This document shows, piece after piece, positions 18,564 through 27,634 of a stretch of DNA of 64,000 nt. The translations under genes were made by a program, and so were the position numbers. The number at the start of each line of letters is the position of its first letter. Position 1 is the stretch's first letter. The notes beneath the pieces are model-generated. The model was not told the DNA's origin. It saw only the letters and a program-made list of their open reading frames with translations, and did not search any database. Source of the stretch: Planctomycetaceae bacterium (GTDB lineage: Bacteria > Planctomycetota > Planctomycetia > Pirellulales > PNKZ01); contig JAEUIN010000207.1 of assembly GCA_016793115.1 (NCBI GenBank), positions 1-64,000 of the forward strand, given 5' to 3'.

Positions 18564-19853
18564 CTATTCGTCGTCTAGGATCACCGGCCCATTGGCGGCC
18601 GGGCGTCGTCTCCGGAGTTCGCGCATTAGGCCGCTGATCGCCAGTCCAAAATGACGTACGGCGACGCCGAATTGCCCGGCGGCTTTCGCCTTGCGGGCTG
18701 CATCGCATTCCCGCTCGTACGAACTCGTGTTGACATTGAACTGCTGCTGCGTCGCCGAATCGCGAAGTTGTTGCGCCAGCGATTCTAATTTCGCCGCGAA
18801 CGCATCGTTGACTTGGCAGACGAGCGACGTGTGCGGTCCGCCCCCGAGCGGACGAGAGCGCCAAATTCCGGAACTGCTCGTCATCAGCTTGGCAAACGCC
18901 ACTAATCCAAGCACCAAACTTAAAGCCGCCGCCGCCAAGCCGGGAATGACTTTGCCGCTGACCGTGAGTGCCGCGCCGAGCACCGCGGTCGTTCCCATCG
19001 CGGCCCAGACAACAGGATGAACCAATTCGCCGGCCGGGCGGCGCGGCATCTTGGGCGGTTTGGCGTTCTGCACGGCCGTGAGATCGACGACCTTGGCGAT
19101 CAGCACCGTAATGTTGTCCGGCCCGCCGCGCAAGTTGGCTAGGTCGATGAACGTCTGAGCGGCTTCGGCCGGCGGCATCGACGCCAAGATGCCGCCGATC
19201 TCGTCGTCTTCGACTTGTCCGCTCAAGCCGTCGCTGCACAGCAGGAATGTGTCGCCCACGGCCAGCGGAAACGGACCTTCCAGGTCGACGCGCACGTTTG
19301 CGTCGTGGCCGAGCGACCGCGTGATGTAATTCTTCGGAATGAAAGCGGGGATTTCCGCGCCTGTTTGCTTGGCGGCGGCCCGCATCTCCCAAACCACGCT
19401 GTGGTCAAACGTTAATTGTTCCAGCCGCGTGCCGCGTAGGCGATACACGCGACTGTCGCCGACGTGTCCGCAGAGCGCGCCTTGCGGCATCAGCACCAAG
19501 ACGCTCGTCGTGGTCCCCATCCCTTTGAAATCGGGATTCTGCGAGCCACGTTCGAAGATTCGCCGATTACCCTCTTCCAGTGCGGCCTTGAGAGCAAGCG
19601 GCGGCGGTGCATCGGGTTGCTTGAAGTATTCAAGCGGAACCGTGTCGCACGAGATCTTACTGGCCAATTCGCCGGCTGCATGTCGGCCCATTCCGTCGGC
19701 GACCATGAAAAGATGGCCGCGACGGAAGAAGTCGACTTCGTTTCCGGCGAGCATGCTCGCTTTTGAGTCTTGATTATTGGCGCGTCGCAAGCCGACGTCG
19801 GTGAGCTCCGCATGCTCGATGCAAGCCTGCCAATAACCGACTGGATTATGCAT
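18564..19853 (-). CDS. PP2C-family Ser/Thr phosphatase with membrane segments
   Basis: Residues 1-265 form a PP2C/Stp1-like phosphatase domain with the metal-binding motifs NNQDS, VADGMGRH, GHVGDSRVYR, CSDGLSG and GGPDNITVL. Two hydrophobic segments follow at about 280-325, and then a cytoplasmic helical tail of about 100 residues. Such enzymes reverse Hanks-type Ser/Thr kinase phosphorylation, and membrane-bound forms are common in Planctomycetes, which encode many such kinases. No kinase gene lies nearby. A promoter with TATAAT is visible upstream. Confidence 0.88.
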   Translation of the reverse strand: MHNPVGYWQACIEHAELTDVGLRRANNQDSKASMLAGNEVDFFRRGHLFMVADGMGRHAAGELASKISCDTVPLEYFKQPDAPPPLALKAALEEGNRRIFERGSQNPDFKGMGTTTSVLVLMPQGALCGHVGDSRVYRLRGTRLEQLTFDHSVVWEMRAAAKQTGAEIPAFIPKNYITRSLGHDANVRVDLEGPFPLAVGDTFLLCSDGLSGQVEDDEIGGILASMPPAEAAQTFIDLANLRGGPDNITVLIAKVVDLTAVQNAKPPKMPRRPAGELVHPVVWAAMGTTAVLGAALTVSGKVIPGLAAAALSLVLGLVAFAKLMTSSSGIWRSRPLGGGPHTSLVCQVNDAFAAKLESLAQQLRDSATQQQFNVNTSSYERECDAARKAKAAGQFGVAVRHFGLAISGLMRELRRRRPAANGPVILDDE

Positions 19854-20165
19854 GTTGTCGCGTCGAAAGTCGTAGCGGCGACCGTGCTACGATCTCGGCG
19901 GGTGATGCCGAAATTGCAGTGCCGGCGATGTGCGGGTCAGGCTCCGGATTCCTCGATTATAGCCCGTTGGAACTACGTTTGACAGCATCCAGTTTTGCGT
20001 AACGTGGCCTGTCGGCGAACCGGCCCGCGTAGCGGCGGCGGCATAATCGATGTAGCCGGCCAAGTCCTCGCTTTCTATACTCCGCCGCCTCCTCGACCTC
20101 GGAACGTGCCGCCCAGGTCGATTCACCTCACATCCCGGCACCTCAACTCTCCCGTTGAGCCCGAA
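19854..20165. other. Divergent intergenic region
   Basis: About 310 bases between the PP2C gene and the PEGA lipoprotein gene. It holds the PP2C promoter listed separately; an exact TTGACA on the plus strand (19979-19984) lacks a good -10. I see no RNA gene or small ORF. Confidence 0.5.
19956..19985 (-). promoter_or_regulatory. Sigma-70 promoter for the PP2C gene
   Basis: On the minus strand CTGTCA (19985-19980) and a perfect TATAAT (19961-19956) are separated by 18 bases. Transcription would start about 95 bases before the PP2C start codon. Confidence 0.5.
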
Positions 20166-20798
20166 ATGTTGCGATTGACTCGCGTTTTGATCCTGCGCCA
20201 AATCCTGACCGTCGCCCTGCTATTGAGCACGTCGGCGGTCGGCTGCGTACAGCGGCGAATGACCGTCAGAACGAATGTTCCGGGCGCGCAGGTCTATGTC
20301 GACAACACGGAAATCGGCCGCACGCCGGTATCGACCGACTTCATCTACTACGGCGATCGAACAATCCGCCTTGTCAAAGACGGCTATGAGACGCAAATCG
20401 TTAAGCAGCCGGTGAACGCGCCGTGGTATCAATGGCCTGGTCTCGACTTCTTCGCCGAGAACGTTTGGCCGTTTGAAATTCGCGACGAGCGGCAGTTCAA
20501 CTATCAACTCCAGCCGCAGTACATCGTACCGACGGAGACGCTTCTCTCGCGCGGCGAAGAGTTGCGGCGCACCAATGCCGCGGCCGTGGCGCTCCCGACA
20601 CCTGCGATCGCGGCCCCCGCGACGACCGGGCCGCAGCCCGTCTCGACGCCCGGAATCATCGCCCCTCCGGCTTTCCTGACGCCGCCGCAAACGACGACGC
20701 CGCCTCCGGCAATGAGCCCGCCGCCGTCCGTTGCGCAGCCGGCTCTTCCCGGTTATCCCTCCACGTCGCCGAATCCATATGTCACTCCTGGGCGCTGA
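20166..20798 (+). CDS. PEGA-domain lipoprotein
   Basis: The 210-residue product starts with a hydrophobic lipoprotein signal ending in SAVGC (Cys near residue 23). A PEGA domain follows at about 31-75: NVPGAQVYVDNTEIG, then TPVS and LVKDGYETQ. The last third is a Pro/Thr/Ala-rich low-complexity tail, probably an extended linker or cell-wall-facing segment. PEGA domains occur in bacterial surface and periplasmic proteins and are thought to bind envelope components. The start at 20166 is chosen because the signal peptide begins there. Confidence 0.8.
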   Translation: MLRLTRVLILRQILTVALLLSTSAVGCVQRRMTVRTNVPGAQVYVDNTEIGRTPVSTDFIYYGDRTIRLVKDGYETQIVKQPVNAPWYQWPGLDFFAENVWPFEIRDERQFNYQLQPQYIVPTETLLSRGEELRRTNAAAVALPTPAIAAPATTGPQPVSTPGIIAPPAFLTPPQTTTPPPAMSPPPSVAQPALPGYPSTSPNPYVTPGR

Positions 20799-20823
20799 CG
20801 TTCGCGCCCCCGCCGCCGTCCGA

Positions 20824-21954
20824 TTACGCCGTCGGCTTCGCCATCTTTATTTCGAAGCGATTCTGTTTCGATATGTTCTGTCGATTCAGAACGGGTGAAT
20901 AGTCGCGAGCCGCGACGGTTAGTCCGTCAGCCTTGAATTCCAAAAGACGCAGCCAGCCGTCGCCGCCGTTGGGCTTCATTTGGAAGTTTACGAGCACTTG
21001 GTGGACATCGCGTCCGGCGGCCGTCTTCGTCACGGTTCGTCCGAGCCCGTCGCCGATCACGTGGCCGTTGAGCGTGAGAATAAAGTTCTCATGCTTGCCG
21101 ACGAGTTTCTGCCACAACTGCTCTCCGTCGTTCACGTCGTCCGCCGAGTTCTTCGCAACGCGGTAATTGTGGGGATTCCAGGTCTGTCGAGGCCCATACT
21201 TCGCCCAGTCGTAGCGAGTCTCGTCGTAATACATGTAGGCGTGCGTGATGAGAATCGCTTCGTGGTCGGCATGGCTCGCCGTCACCTCGTTCGCCCAGCG
21301 AACGACGTCGTTGCGCGGACCGAATTCCAGCGATAACACCAGGAACTTGCGATCACCGACCGCGAACGTTTGGTAGCTGTTTTCCATCCGCTCCGGTTCG
21401 CGGTCGTAGGTGCCGCCGAAGTTCGGACGCTCGCGGAATTTGGCGATGGGAAAGTAATCGTTGTACAACGTCGTTCGATCCGAACAGCCGCCGCGCTCAC
21501 TATAGTCGTGGTTGCCGAGCGTGATGAAATAGGGGACATGGCCGTCGAGCTTCGTCATCGCCTTCAGAGCAACGTCCCATTCGGCCGGGTTGTTGTGGTT
21601 GGTCAGATCGCCCAACTGCAACGCCGCCGCGATTTTGTATCTCTTCTTGTTGGCGACGATCCATTCCGTTTGGGCGTGGAAGTTCGCCGGGTACTTCTCG
21701 CTGTAGTGTTGCGTGTCGGGCATGACGACGACGGTAAACGAATCGTCGGCCGGTTGCGGCGGCTCCCCCTCGGCAAACACCGCGTCGGCATAGGGATCGA
21801 CTTTCGGCTTGGCCGCAGGCTTCGGTTGCCGCTTGGGTTCGATCGCAGGCGTCGTAGCCGGTTCCGCGGCCGGTAAAAGAGTCGGAACCGCGGTACCCGT
21901 CGAAAGAGCGTAGGCCGCGCCGCGTTGCAGGAGTTCACGACGAGAGAGCGACAT
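20824..21954 (-). CDS. Tat-exported metallophosphoesterase
   Basis: A 376-residue calcineurin-like phosphoesterase. The N terminus has a twin-arginine motif (SRRELLQRG) and a hydrophobic stretch, followed by a Pro/Lys-rich linker. The metal-binding blocks are in order: MPDTQHY, LQLGDLTNHN, TLGNHDYSE, LITHAYM and LNGHVIGDG. The start has GAGG upstream. It is a paralogue of the gene at 51572-52672, with the same overall block order. The substrate may be a phosphodiester or phosphomonoester outside the cytoplasm. Confidence 0.87.
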   Translation of the reverse strand: MSLSRRELLQRGAAYALSTGTAVPTLLPAAEPATTPAIEPKRQPKPAAKPKVDPYADAVFAEGEPPQPADDSFTVVVMPDTQHYSEKYPANFHAQTEWIVANKKRYKIAAALQLGDLTNHNNPAEWDVALKAMTKLDGHVPYFITLGNHDYSERGGCSDRTTLYNDYFPIAKFRERPNFGGTYDREPERMENSYQTFAVGDRKFLVLSLEFGPRNDVVRWANEVTASHADHEAILITHAYMYYDETRYDWAKYGPRQTWNPHNYRVAKNSADDVNDGEQLWQKLVGKHENFILTLNGHVIGDGLGRTVTKTAAGRDVHQVLVNFQMKPNGGDGWLRLLEFKADGLTVAARDYSPVLNRQNISKQNRFEIKMAKPTA

Positions 21955-22132
21955 GGCGACCTCGTTCCGATTGGCTCGTGGATGGGACGACTTTTGCCCA
22001 CTAAATTAATCGAGCCGACGACGCGAGACAATTCTTCCAGGCGGCTGTTTGCGGATCGGCTTCGCGTAAGTCGTCCTCGGTTGTACATAATCGCGTTTGG
22101 CGCCAGTCCGTTACATCGATGAATCTGCAACT

Positions 22133-22843
22133 ATGGCCGACCAAAGGATTCGCTGGGCCGCGCAAATCGAAGGCGTCGGCGAACTCTCGTTGTTGGGAAG
22201 TGCCGACGCCCCTTATTGGCGCAGCCGCTTCGCGGGAACATCGCTCGAAGTCGCAGAGGTCGACGGGCGTGCGCAAATTTTGTTGATTGCCGCGCGGCTT
22301 CGCTTCGCGGGAGTTTCGTTCCGCGAAGTCAGCATCTCGGTCTTCGTTTCGCGAGTGCTTCACGATCGAATGCAGACCGGGTCATTTCTCCTGCAGGCGT
22401 ATAACTCAAACCGCTTGTTCGCCTTTTGCGAGCGCACATTGTTTTCGACTCCTTACAACTACGGACGTGTCGACGTCGCTGCCGAGATTCCCGGTGCGGT
22501 GACGGTCGACGTCGGTCGACGATGCATTCTCGACCTGCATTTCGCAGCCGATTCGACGGACGGCGGGGAACGGCCGATCGCGACCGGCGACGCCGGCTGG
22601 GAGGGGCCGGTCTTCTTGCCCGGTCGGCGCCCTCAGGACGACGCCCGACGTTATTTTGCGGCCAAGCTCCACGGTCTTACGCACGCTTCGCCGTTTCTGC
22701 CGGATCGCGATCGCTGCGAGCTCCTTCCCGGCCCGACGGATGAAGCCGTCCAATCGCTCGTCGATTCGAACTTTAGCCCGCGGCAATGGTCGCTGCGGGC
22801 CAACGCGTTTCACGCTAAGTCGAAGACGTACGACGTGGATTAG
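22133..22843 (+). CDS. Hypothetical protein, possibly acetoacetate-decarboxylase-like fold
   Basis: A 236-residue soluble protein without signal peptide or membrane segment. The pattern of beta strands (ISVFVS, FAFCERTLFSTPYNYGRVDV) is faintly like the YqjF/DUF2071 and acetoacetate decarboxylase-like proteins, but I cannot confirm this. The end is Lys/Asp-rich. It lies 136 nt upstream of hemQ on the same strand, which might mean a shared transcript. ATG 22133 is preferred to 22097 because the protein pattern begins there. Confidence 0.6.
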   Translation: MADQRIRWAAQIEGVGELSLLGSADAPYWRSRFAGTSLEVAEVDGRAQILLIAARLRFAGVSFREVSISVFVSRVLHDRMQTGSFLLQAYNSNRLFAFCERTLFSTPYNYGRVDVAAEIPGAVTVDVGRRCILDLHFAADSTDGGERPIATGDAGWEGPVFLPGRRPQDDARRYFAAKLHGLTHASPFLPDRDRCELLPGPTDEAVQSLVDSNFSPRQWSLRANAFHAKSKTYDVD

Positions 22844-22979
22844 CCGCCCGGCCGCGAGCGGTCGGAACGCATCGCCGACGCCGCGCCTCGTTGGTATGAT
22901 GGCCGTTCGCGACTTGGTCGCTCGGCGATCGCAGTCGAGTTCGTTCACGCTCCGTATCGTTTGAAGAAGGGTTGAAGCT

Positions 22980-23888
22980 ATGTCGTACGGTCCGCCTCCG
23001 GGTGTCGGTAGTCATGGTTCCGCATCGGCCGGCGCTTCTGGTCGGCCGGGCAGCGCCGCCGCGCCGAGTACCGCGGTTTCGCTCTCGCCCGATGAAGGTT
23101 GGCACTGCACGCACTCTTACTACCGCTTTGATCGCGCGGCGCTCAAGGGCTTCACGGCCGCGGAACTGGCCGAAGGGCTAAAGCAATTCGAAGCATTGCT
23201 TGATCCTGCGGCGGCGGAGCAACCGGCGCGGATGCAAACTTCGCTCGTCGCCGGGCATCGGGCCGATTTCAGCACGATGGTGCTTGATTCGTGCCCGCTC
23301 AAGGTCGACTCCGTCCATCAGAAGCTTCTCGCATCGCCGCTGGGGCCGGCGATCGTGCCGACTTACTCGTTCGTGTCGCTGACGGAAGTTTCCGAATATG
23401 TGCCGACCGTCGCACAGTACGGCAAGCGATTGGTCGAAGAGGGAGAAGATCCCAACGGTCCGGCTTACGCCGCAAAGCTCAAGGCTTACGAATCACGCGA
23501 GGCCATGATGCGCACGCAGCGGCTGACGCCGGACTTGCCTGCGTGGCCGAACACTTGCTTCTATCCGATGAACAAGAAGCGCGAAACGGCGGAGAACTGG
23601 TTCCTCCTGCACGGCGACGAGCGGCATCGCTTGATGGCTGAACACGGCCGCAGCGGAATGAAATTTGGAGGCAAGGTGACGCAGTTGATCACCGTCGCCG
23701 TGGGACTCGACGATTGGGAGTGGGGCGTTACGTTGTGGGCCCGCAATCCGCAGTTTCTCAAAGAGATCGTCTACACAATGCGGTTCGACGAAGCCAGCGC
23801 CCGCTTCGCCGAGTTCGGCCCGTTCTACGCGAGCTACGTGATGACGCCCGACAAGGTGCTGGAGCACTGCCGGATCGCACGGCCTTAG
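22980..23888 (+). CDS. hemQ: HemQ, coproheme decarboxylase (chlorite dismutase family)
   Basis: The 302-residue protein is a chlorite-dismutase-family coproheme decarboxylase, which converts iron coproporphyrin III to heme b with hydrogen peroxide in the coproporphyrin-dependent pathway. The diagnostic YPMNKKR is at 195-201, giving the catalytic Tyr195 and Lys199, and the proximal heme His is His222 in EHGRSGMKFGGKV. GLDDWEWGVTLWA and MRFDEASARFAEFG match the family closely. Residues 1-40 are a Gly/Ser/Pro-rich extension not usual in HemQ. A purine-rich GAAGAAGGG precedes the ATG. No other heme genes are in the window. Confidence 0.92.
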   Translation: MSYGPPPGVGSHGSASAGASGRPGSAAAPSTAVSLSPDEGWHCTHSYYRFDRAALKGFTAAELAEGLKQFEALLDPAAAEQPARMQTSLVAGHRADFSTMVLDSCPLKVDSVHQKLLASPLGPAIVPTYSFVSLTEVSEYVPTVAQYGKRLVEEGEDPNGPAYAAKLKAYESREAMMRTQRLTPDLPAWPNTCFYPMNKKRETAENWFLLHGDERHRLMAEHGRSGMKFGGKVTQLITVAVGLDDWEWGVTLWARNPQFLKEIVYTMRFDEASARFAEFGPFYASYVMTPDKVLEHCRIARP

Positions 23889-23930
23889 CAGGTTGCAGGC
23901 GAGCGGTGGGGAGGCAGGCTCCGCCGCTCG

Positions 23931-24710
23931 CTACCCTTCTTGCGACTTCGTGGTCGGTTCTTTCTTTTCCGGGGCCGCCGCGCCGGCTTTTGGAATGAGA
24001 TAGATCACGACCTTCGTCTTCTCGGGCGGGATCAAATCCGTGTTCGCTTCGAACATCAGCGCCGCATTGGCCGCCGGGCTTTCCACCGGTAGGTCGAGCA
24101 TTGCGCTCGGAAAGTTCGAGATGCAGATGAAGTCGCCGTCCTCCGCTTGGTAGTACTTCTTGTTGTCCTGCGGGTCGACCCAGAAGCCGCTGCCGCCGAA
24201 AACCCAAGGGATGTCGAGTTCCTTCTGCGTCTTAGAGTTGCGAATCCAACGCCGAGCATCGACCTGTTGCTTCTTGCCGGCCGAGTCGGTCCATTCCACG
24301 AGCACCTCGATTTCGGTGCCCCGCGCCGGCGTGAACTCCGGCTGGAAGCGGGCCGGATTCCCGGGCGCCGCGCCGATCGCCAAAAGTCCGGCATGAACGA
24401 TATAGGCTTTTGTCTCTACGGAAACGATCGCTTCGTGCTCTTTGGTTCGCTTGAGGCAGGCGAACAGTTCCAACGGCCCGCGCCGCAAAACGACCTCGCC
24501 GCGCATGACGATCTGCTTCTTTTGCGGATCAATCCAGACTTTGGCGTCGGGGTCGAGGCGCTTCAGGCCGGGGATGGGGGGCTCCGCATCGTCGGCGAGC
24601 AGAGGAGCATTCGGCTGGGGCATAGGCTGTGCGACCGCGACGCCATGGAAGCTGAACAACGCAGCAATGAAGAGGCCGACTGCAACCGAAAATCCTCGAC
24701 TCCGCACCAT
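23931..24710 (-). CDS. YdjY-domain secreted protein
   Basis: A 259-residue exported protein with a signal peptide cleaved near AVAQP. The mature part resembles the YdjY domain: VWIDPQKKQIVMRGEVVLRRG, then a segment with ELFACLKRTKEHEAIV, GTEIEVLVEW and FGGSGFW followed by GDFICISNFPSAMLDLP. The function of this family is unknown. AAGGAG eight bases upstream fixes the ATG at 24710. The C terminus is a charged Lys/Glu/Pro tail. Confidence 0.78.
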   Translation of the reverse strand: MVRSRGFSVAVGLFIAALFSFHGVAVAQPMPQPNAPLLADDAEPPIPGLKRLDPDAKVWIDPQKKQIVMRGEVVLRRGPLELFACLKRTKEHEAIVSVETKAYIVHAGLLAIGAAPGNPARFQPEFTPARGTEIEVLVEWTDSAGKKQQVDARRWIRNSKTQKELDIPWVFGGSGFWVDPQDNKKYYQAEDGDFICISNFPSAMLDLPVESPAANAALMFEANTDLIPPEKTKVVIYLIPKAGAAAPEKKEPTTKSQEG

Positions 24711-24861
24711 ACGAGTTCTCCTTTTGACCACTCCTTGGCCGAGTCGAGCGCGATGCGTATATTCAGACGTTCGCGTCGCGGCGTAGCGATCGGTCACATG
24801 AAGTCATCGTATCGGATTGTCGTCGCAGCCGCCAACTCTTCACGAGGTCGCCCGATTCCGC

Positions 24862-26064
24862 ATGGCAACATCCATCGAAGACGCCCCCCGCAGCCGCCGG
24901 GGGCGAGTGAAACCGACGGCTGCTGAAAAGTCGGCGGAACGGAACGCGGCGACGTCGACGGCCGCGAAGAAGCCGGCCGCCGCCGATGATGTCGTCGCGA
25001 TTTTCCAAGCCGCCGCCCATGGCACGCGCGTCGACGGACTCCCCTTCTTCTGCGAGGCCGGCGACGCCTTGACGGCTGGCGCGGTGCAATTGGCGAACGT
25101 GCATTCGCTTTCCGTGGCCGCCCTCGGCGATACGAAGCAATCGGCGGCGGTGAAAGCTTTGCTGCGACGCGTCGTCGCGCGCGATGGAATTCCGACGACG
25201 GAGAAAAAGGGGATACCGGTTCCTCCGGCCGCATATCACAGCGAAGCGCGACAGCGCACCGTGATGCGGACCGATTGGTCGCGCAGCGCCGCGGAGTTGG
25301 CGCTCGATTGGTCGCAACCGGAGATTCGCATCGAGTTTTGTGTCGGCGGACGCGAACTGCTCCGCGGCGTGATGGGAATCGCTGTCGAGGTCGACGGCGC
25401 GCCCGCACGGCCGACGACGGCCTGGGAAGAGGTTTGCTGGGAATCCAACGTCGACGTCGACTATTTGGAACTGGAAATCGCATTGGGCGCGCACCGCTTG
25501 CAGCGGCAATTTATCCTGACGCGCCGCGACGGATTGTTGTTCGTCGCCGACACGGTTTTGCTCGCGACGCGGGGAAAGGTGCGGTGCGAGCTGCGACTGC
25601 CGGTCGCCGGCGATGTGCAATGGCGGCCCGCCGCGGAGATGCGGGAGGGCCTGTTGACGAACGGCAAAGCGAAAGCGTTGGTTATTCCGCCGACGCTGCC
25701 CGAGTGGCGCAGCGAGAAGCGGGGCGGCGAGTTGGAGGTCGACGCCGGCGGCGTCGCCTTATCGCAGATCACGGGCGAAGCGCACGGTCTGCATTTGCCG
25801 CTGATGTTCGTTTACGACTCGCGCCGCGCAGGCCGCGAATGCACTTGGCGGCAGTTGACCGTCGGCGAAGACATGCAGATCGTCGCGCCGGATAAAGCGG
25901 CCGCGATCCGCCTGCAGATCGGCAACGAGCATTGGCTCGCCTATCGCTCTCTGACGGAGCGGGCGAACCGGACGTTTATGGGAATTAATCTGCAGACTAA
26001 CTTTCTGCTGACGAGATTCACGAAATCCGGCGAAAGCGAACCGCTCGTCGAGATCGACGACTAG
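24862..26064 (+). CDS. Hypothetical protein, beta-rich
   Basis: The 400-residue product starts with a basic, Ala-rich stretch (to about residue 50) without a clear signal peptide, followed by a long domain of alternating beta strands that superficially resembles the C-terminal part of heparinase II/III-like proteins. I recognise no catalytic motif. It ends 12 bases before the AUU start proposed for yggS, so the two are probably co-transcribed. The ATG at 24862 is the first good start; a TTG at 24817 is also in frame. Confidence 0.6.
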   Translation: MATSIEDAPRSRRGRVKPTAAEKSAERNAATSTAAKKPAAADDVVAIFQAAAHGTRVDGLPFFCEAGDALTAGAVQLANVHSLSVAALGDTKQSAAVKALLRRVVARDGIPTTEKKGIPVPPAAYHSEARQRTVMRTDWSRSAAELALDWSQPEIRIEFCVGGRELLRGVMGIAVEVDGAPARPTTAWEEVCWESNVDVDYLELEIALGAHRLQRQFILTRRDGLLFVADTVLLATRGKVRCELRLPVAGDVQWRPAAEMREGLLTNGKAKALVIPPTLPEWRSEKRGGELEVDAGGVALSQITGEAHGLHLPLMFVYDSRRAGRECTWRQLTVGEDMQIVAPDKAAAIRLQIGNEHWLAYRSLTERANRTFMGINLQTNFLLTRFTKSGESEPLVEIDD

Positions 26065-26076
26065 GAGACCTGCGCG

Positions 26077-26811
26077 ATTAACGATCGGCCGTCGCAAGAC
26101 GTTTCACGACGCATCGCCGCCAACTACTCGGCCGTATTGTCGCGCGTCGCCGCCGCGGCTCGTGCGGCGGGACGCGAGCCGAATGCAATACGGCTGATCG
26201 CCGTGACGAAGTACGTCGATGTCGCGACGACTCGACTGCTCGTCGACGCCGGTTGCCGCGATCTCGGCGAATCGCGTCCTCAGCAGTTGTGGGACAAAGC
26301 GGCCGAACTCAGCGCACTGGAGACTAGCTGGCACTTGATCGGCCATATGCAGCGCAATAAGTTGCGTCGCACGTTGCCGCTCGTTCACCTATTACATTCC
26401 GGCGATTCGTTACGATTGCTTCAAGAAGCGAACGCCGAAGCGGGGCGGGCCGGAATTGTGCGCGTACCGGTGTTGCTGGAGGTGAATGTCTCGGGCGACG
26501 CAACGAAGCACGGTTTTGGGCTCGAAGAGGTGCCCAGGTTGGCGGACCAATTGGCGACGCTGAGCTATCTCGACGTGCGCGGGCTGATGTGCATGGCCGG
26601 TTTGGAAGGGAACAAAGACGACGCACGGCGCGACTTCGCGAAACTGCGGCTACTAAGCGAGCGACTGCGAGGGGAGTGGGCCGGCCGGTTCGCTCTCAAC
26701 GAGCTTTCCATGGGGATGAGCGGGGATTTCGAAGCGGCGATCGCCGAAGGTTCGACGATGGTTCGCATCGGATCGGCACTTTTTGAAGGACTCGACGAGA
26801 CGGCGGGCTAA
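26077..26811 (+). CDS. YggS/PLPBP-type pyridoxal phosphate-binding protein, probable AUU start
   Basis: A fold-type III alanine-racemase-like PLP-binding protein that helps keep PLP homeostasis. The PLP lysine is in LIAVTKYV (Lys45), and LNELSMGMSGDFEAAI and STMVRIGSALF are the usual phosphate-binding and C-terminal blocks. The N-terminal helix RRIAANYSAVLSRV matches the family but lies upstream of the first standard start, a TTG at 26137. Between the in-frame stop at 26062 and that TTG there is no ATG or GTG; an ATT at 26077 follows AGGAG with nine bases spacing. I therefore annotate an AUU start, 244 residues. A DUF167 gene follows after 3 nt, a common pairing. Confidence 0.85.
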   Translation: MNDRPSQDVSRRIAANYSAVLSRVAAAARAAGREPNAIRLIAVTKYVDVATTRLLVDAGCRDLGESRPQQLWDKAAELSALETSWHLIGHMQRNKLRRTLPLVHLLHSGDSLRLLQEANAEAGRAGIVRVPVLLEVNVSGDATKHGFGLEEVPRLADQLATLSYLDVRGLMCMAGLEGNKDDARRDFAKLRLLSERLRGEWAGRFALNELSMGMSGDFEAAIAEGSTMVRIGSALFEGLDETAG

Positions 26812-26814
26812 ACG

Positions 26815-27123
26815 ATGGCCGTTAAATTGGACGTTACGGCGGCCGGAATTGCCTTCGGTGTGAAGGCTCAACCGGGTGCGCGAAAGAACGCCGTGCGCGG
26901 CGAGCACGATGGTTGCCTCAGAGTTTCCGTCACTCAGGCCGCGGAGAAGGGAAGGGCCAACGAAGCAATCGCGGCCGTACTAGGTGAAGCACTGGGATTG
27001 CGAACGAATCAACTCGCTTTGATCTCGGGGGCGACCAATTCACGTAAACGATTCGTTGCGTCGGGTATTACCGTCGAAGAACTGAACCGGCGGATCGCTT
27101 CGTGTTTAACCGAGTCGAGTTAA
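26815..27123 (+). CDS. DUF167 (YggU) family protein
   Basis: The 102-residue protein shows the family pattern: VKAQPGARKNAV near the start, LRVSVTQAAEKGRANEAI in the middle and LISGATNSRKRF with VEELNRRI at the end. The family is a small conserved domain of uncertain role that is often encoded next to YggS. Its start ATG lies 3 nt after the yggS stop, so translation is probably coupled. The gene converges with greA, with only 13 nt between the stops. Confidence 0.87.
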   Translation: MAVKLDVTAAGIAFGVKAQPGARKNAVRGEHDGCLRVSVTQAAEKGRANEAIAAVLGEALGLRTNQLALISGATNSRKRFVASGITVEELNRRIASCLTESS

Positions 27124-27136
27124 AGGGCCGCCCCCC

Positions 27137-27616
27137 TTACTCTTCGTAGCGAATTTCGAGAATTTTGAAACGCATCTTTCCGGCAGGAACGTCAATCTCG
27201 ACTTTCTGCCCGACCTTTTGACCGACCAGGCCTTGGGCCAACGGGCTGGTGATCAAGATCTTGCCTTCGTCGTAGTTCTCATCGCCCGCGCCGACAAGGA
27301 CAAATGTCTCTTCATCGCCGAACTCCAAGTCTTTCACGACCACCGTGGCCCCAAACGCCACTTCGTCTTTCGGCATCGTCGACAAGTCGATGATCTGCGC
27401 GCGGCTGAGCTTGTCATTCAACAAGTTGATCTTGGCCTGCAGCATGCCTTGGCTTTCGCGAGCGCCGTGATACTCGGCATTCTCCTTCAAATCCCCCTCG
27501 GCGCGCGCTTCCGCGATGCGCTTTGCAACCGCGGGCATTTCGACGTCTTCGAGGTGTCGCAATTCGGCTTTGAGTTTATCGTAGCCCGAGCGACTCATCG
27601 GGATGTATTCGGCCAT
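27137..27616 (-). CDS. greA: Transcription elongation factor GreA
   Basis: GreA, 159 residues. The N-terminal coiled coil carries the acidic tip region ([19 protein letters not shown]), followed by the C-terminal FKBP-like domain with [37 protein letters not shown]-like strands (here [11 protein letters not shown]) and [10 protein letters not shown]. It binds the RNA polymerase secondary channel and stimulates cleavage of backtracked transcripts. The ATG has GGAG upstream; the longer frame to 27679 is not needed. The leader between its promoter and start contains a terminator-like hairpin (see below). Confidence 0.95.
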   Translation of the reverse strand: MAEYIPMSRSGYDKLKAELRHLEDVEMPAVAKRIAEARAEGDLKENAEYHGARESQGMLQAKINLLNDKLSRAQIIDLSTMPKDEVAFGATVVVKDLEFGDEETFVLVGAGDENYDEGKILITSPLAQGLVGQKVGQKVEIDVPAGKMRFKILEIRYEE

Positions 27617-27634
27617 GACAATCTCCGCAAACGC

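Noticed and set aside
26137-26811. TTG at 26137 as yggS start
   Set aside because: It would cut the conserved first helix and has no Shine-Dalgarno; ATT 26077 fits both.
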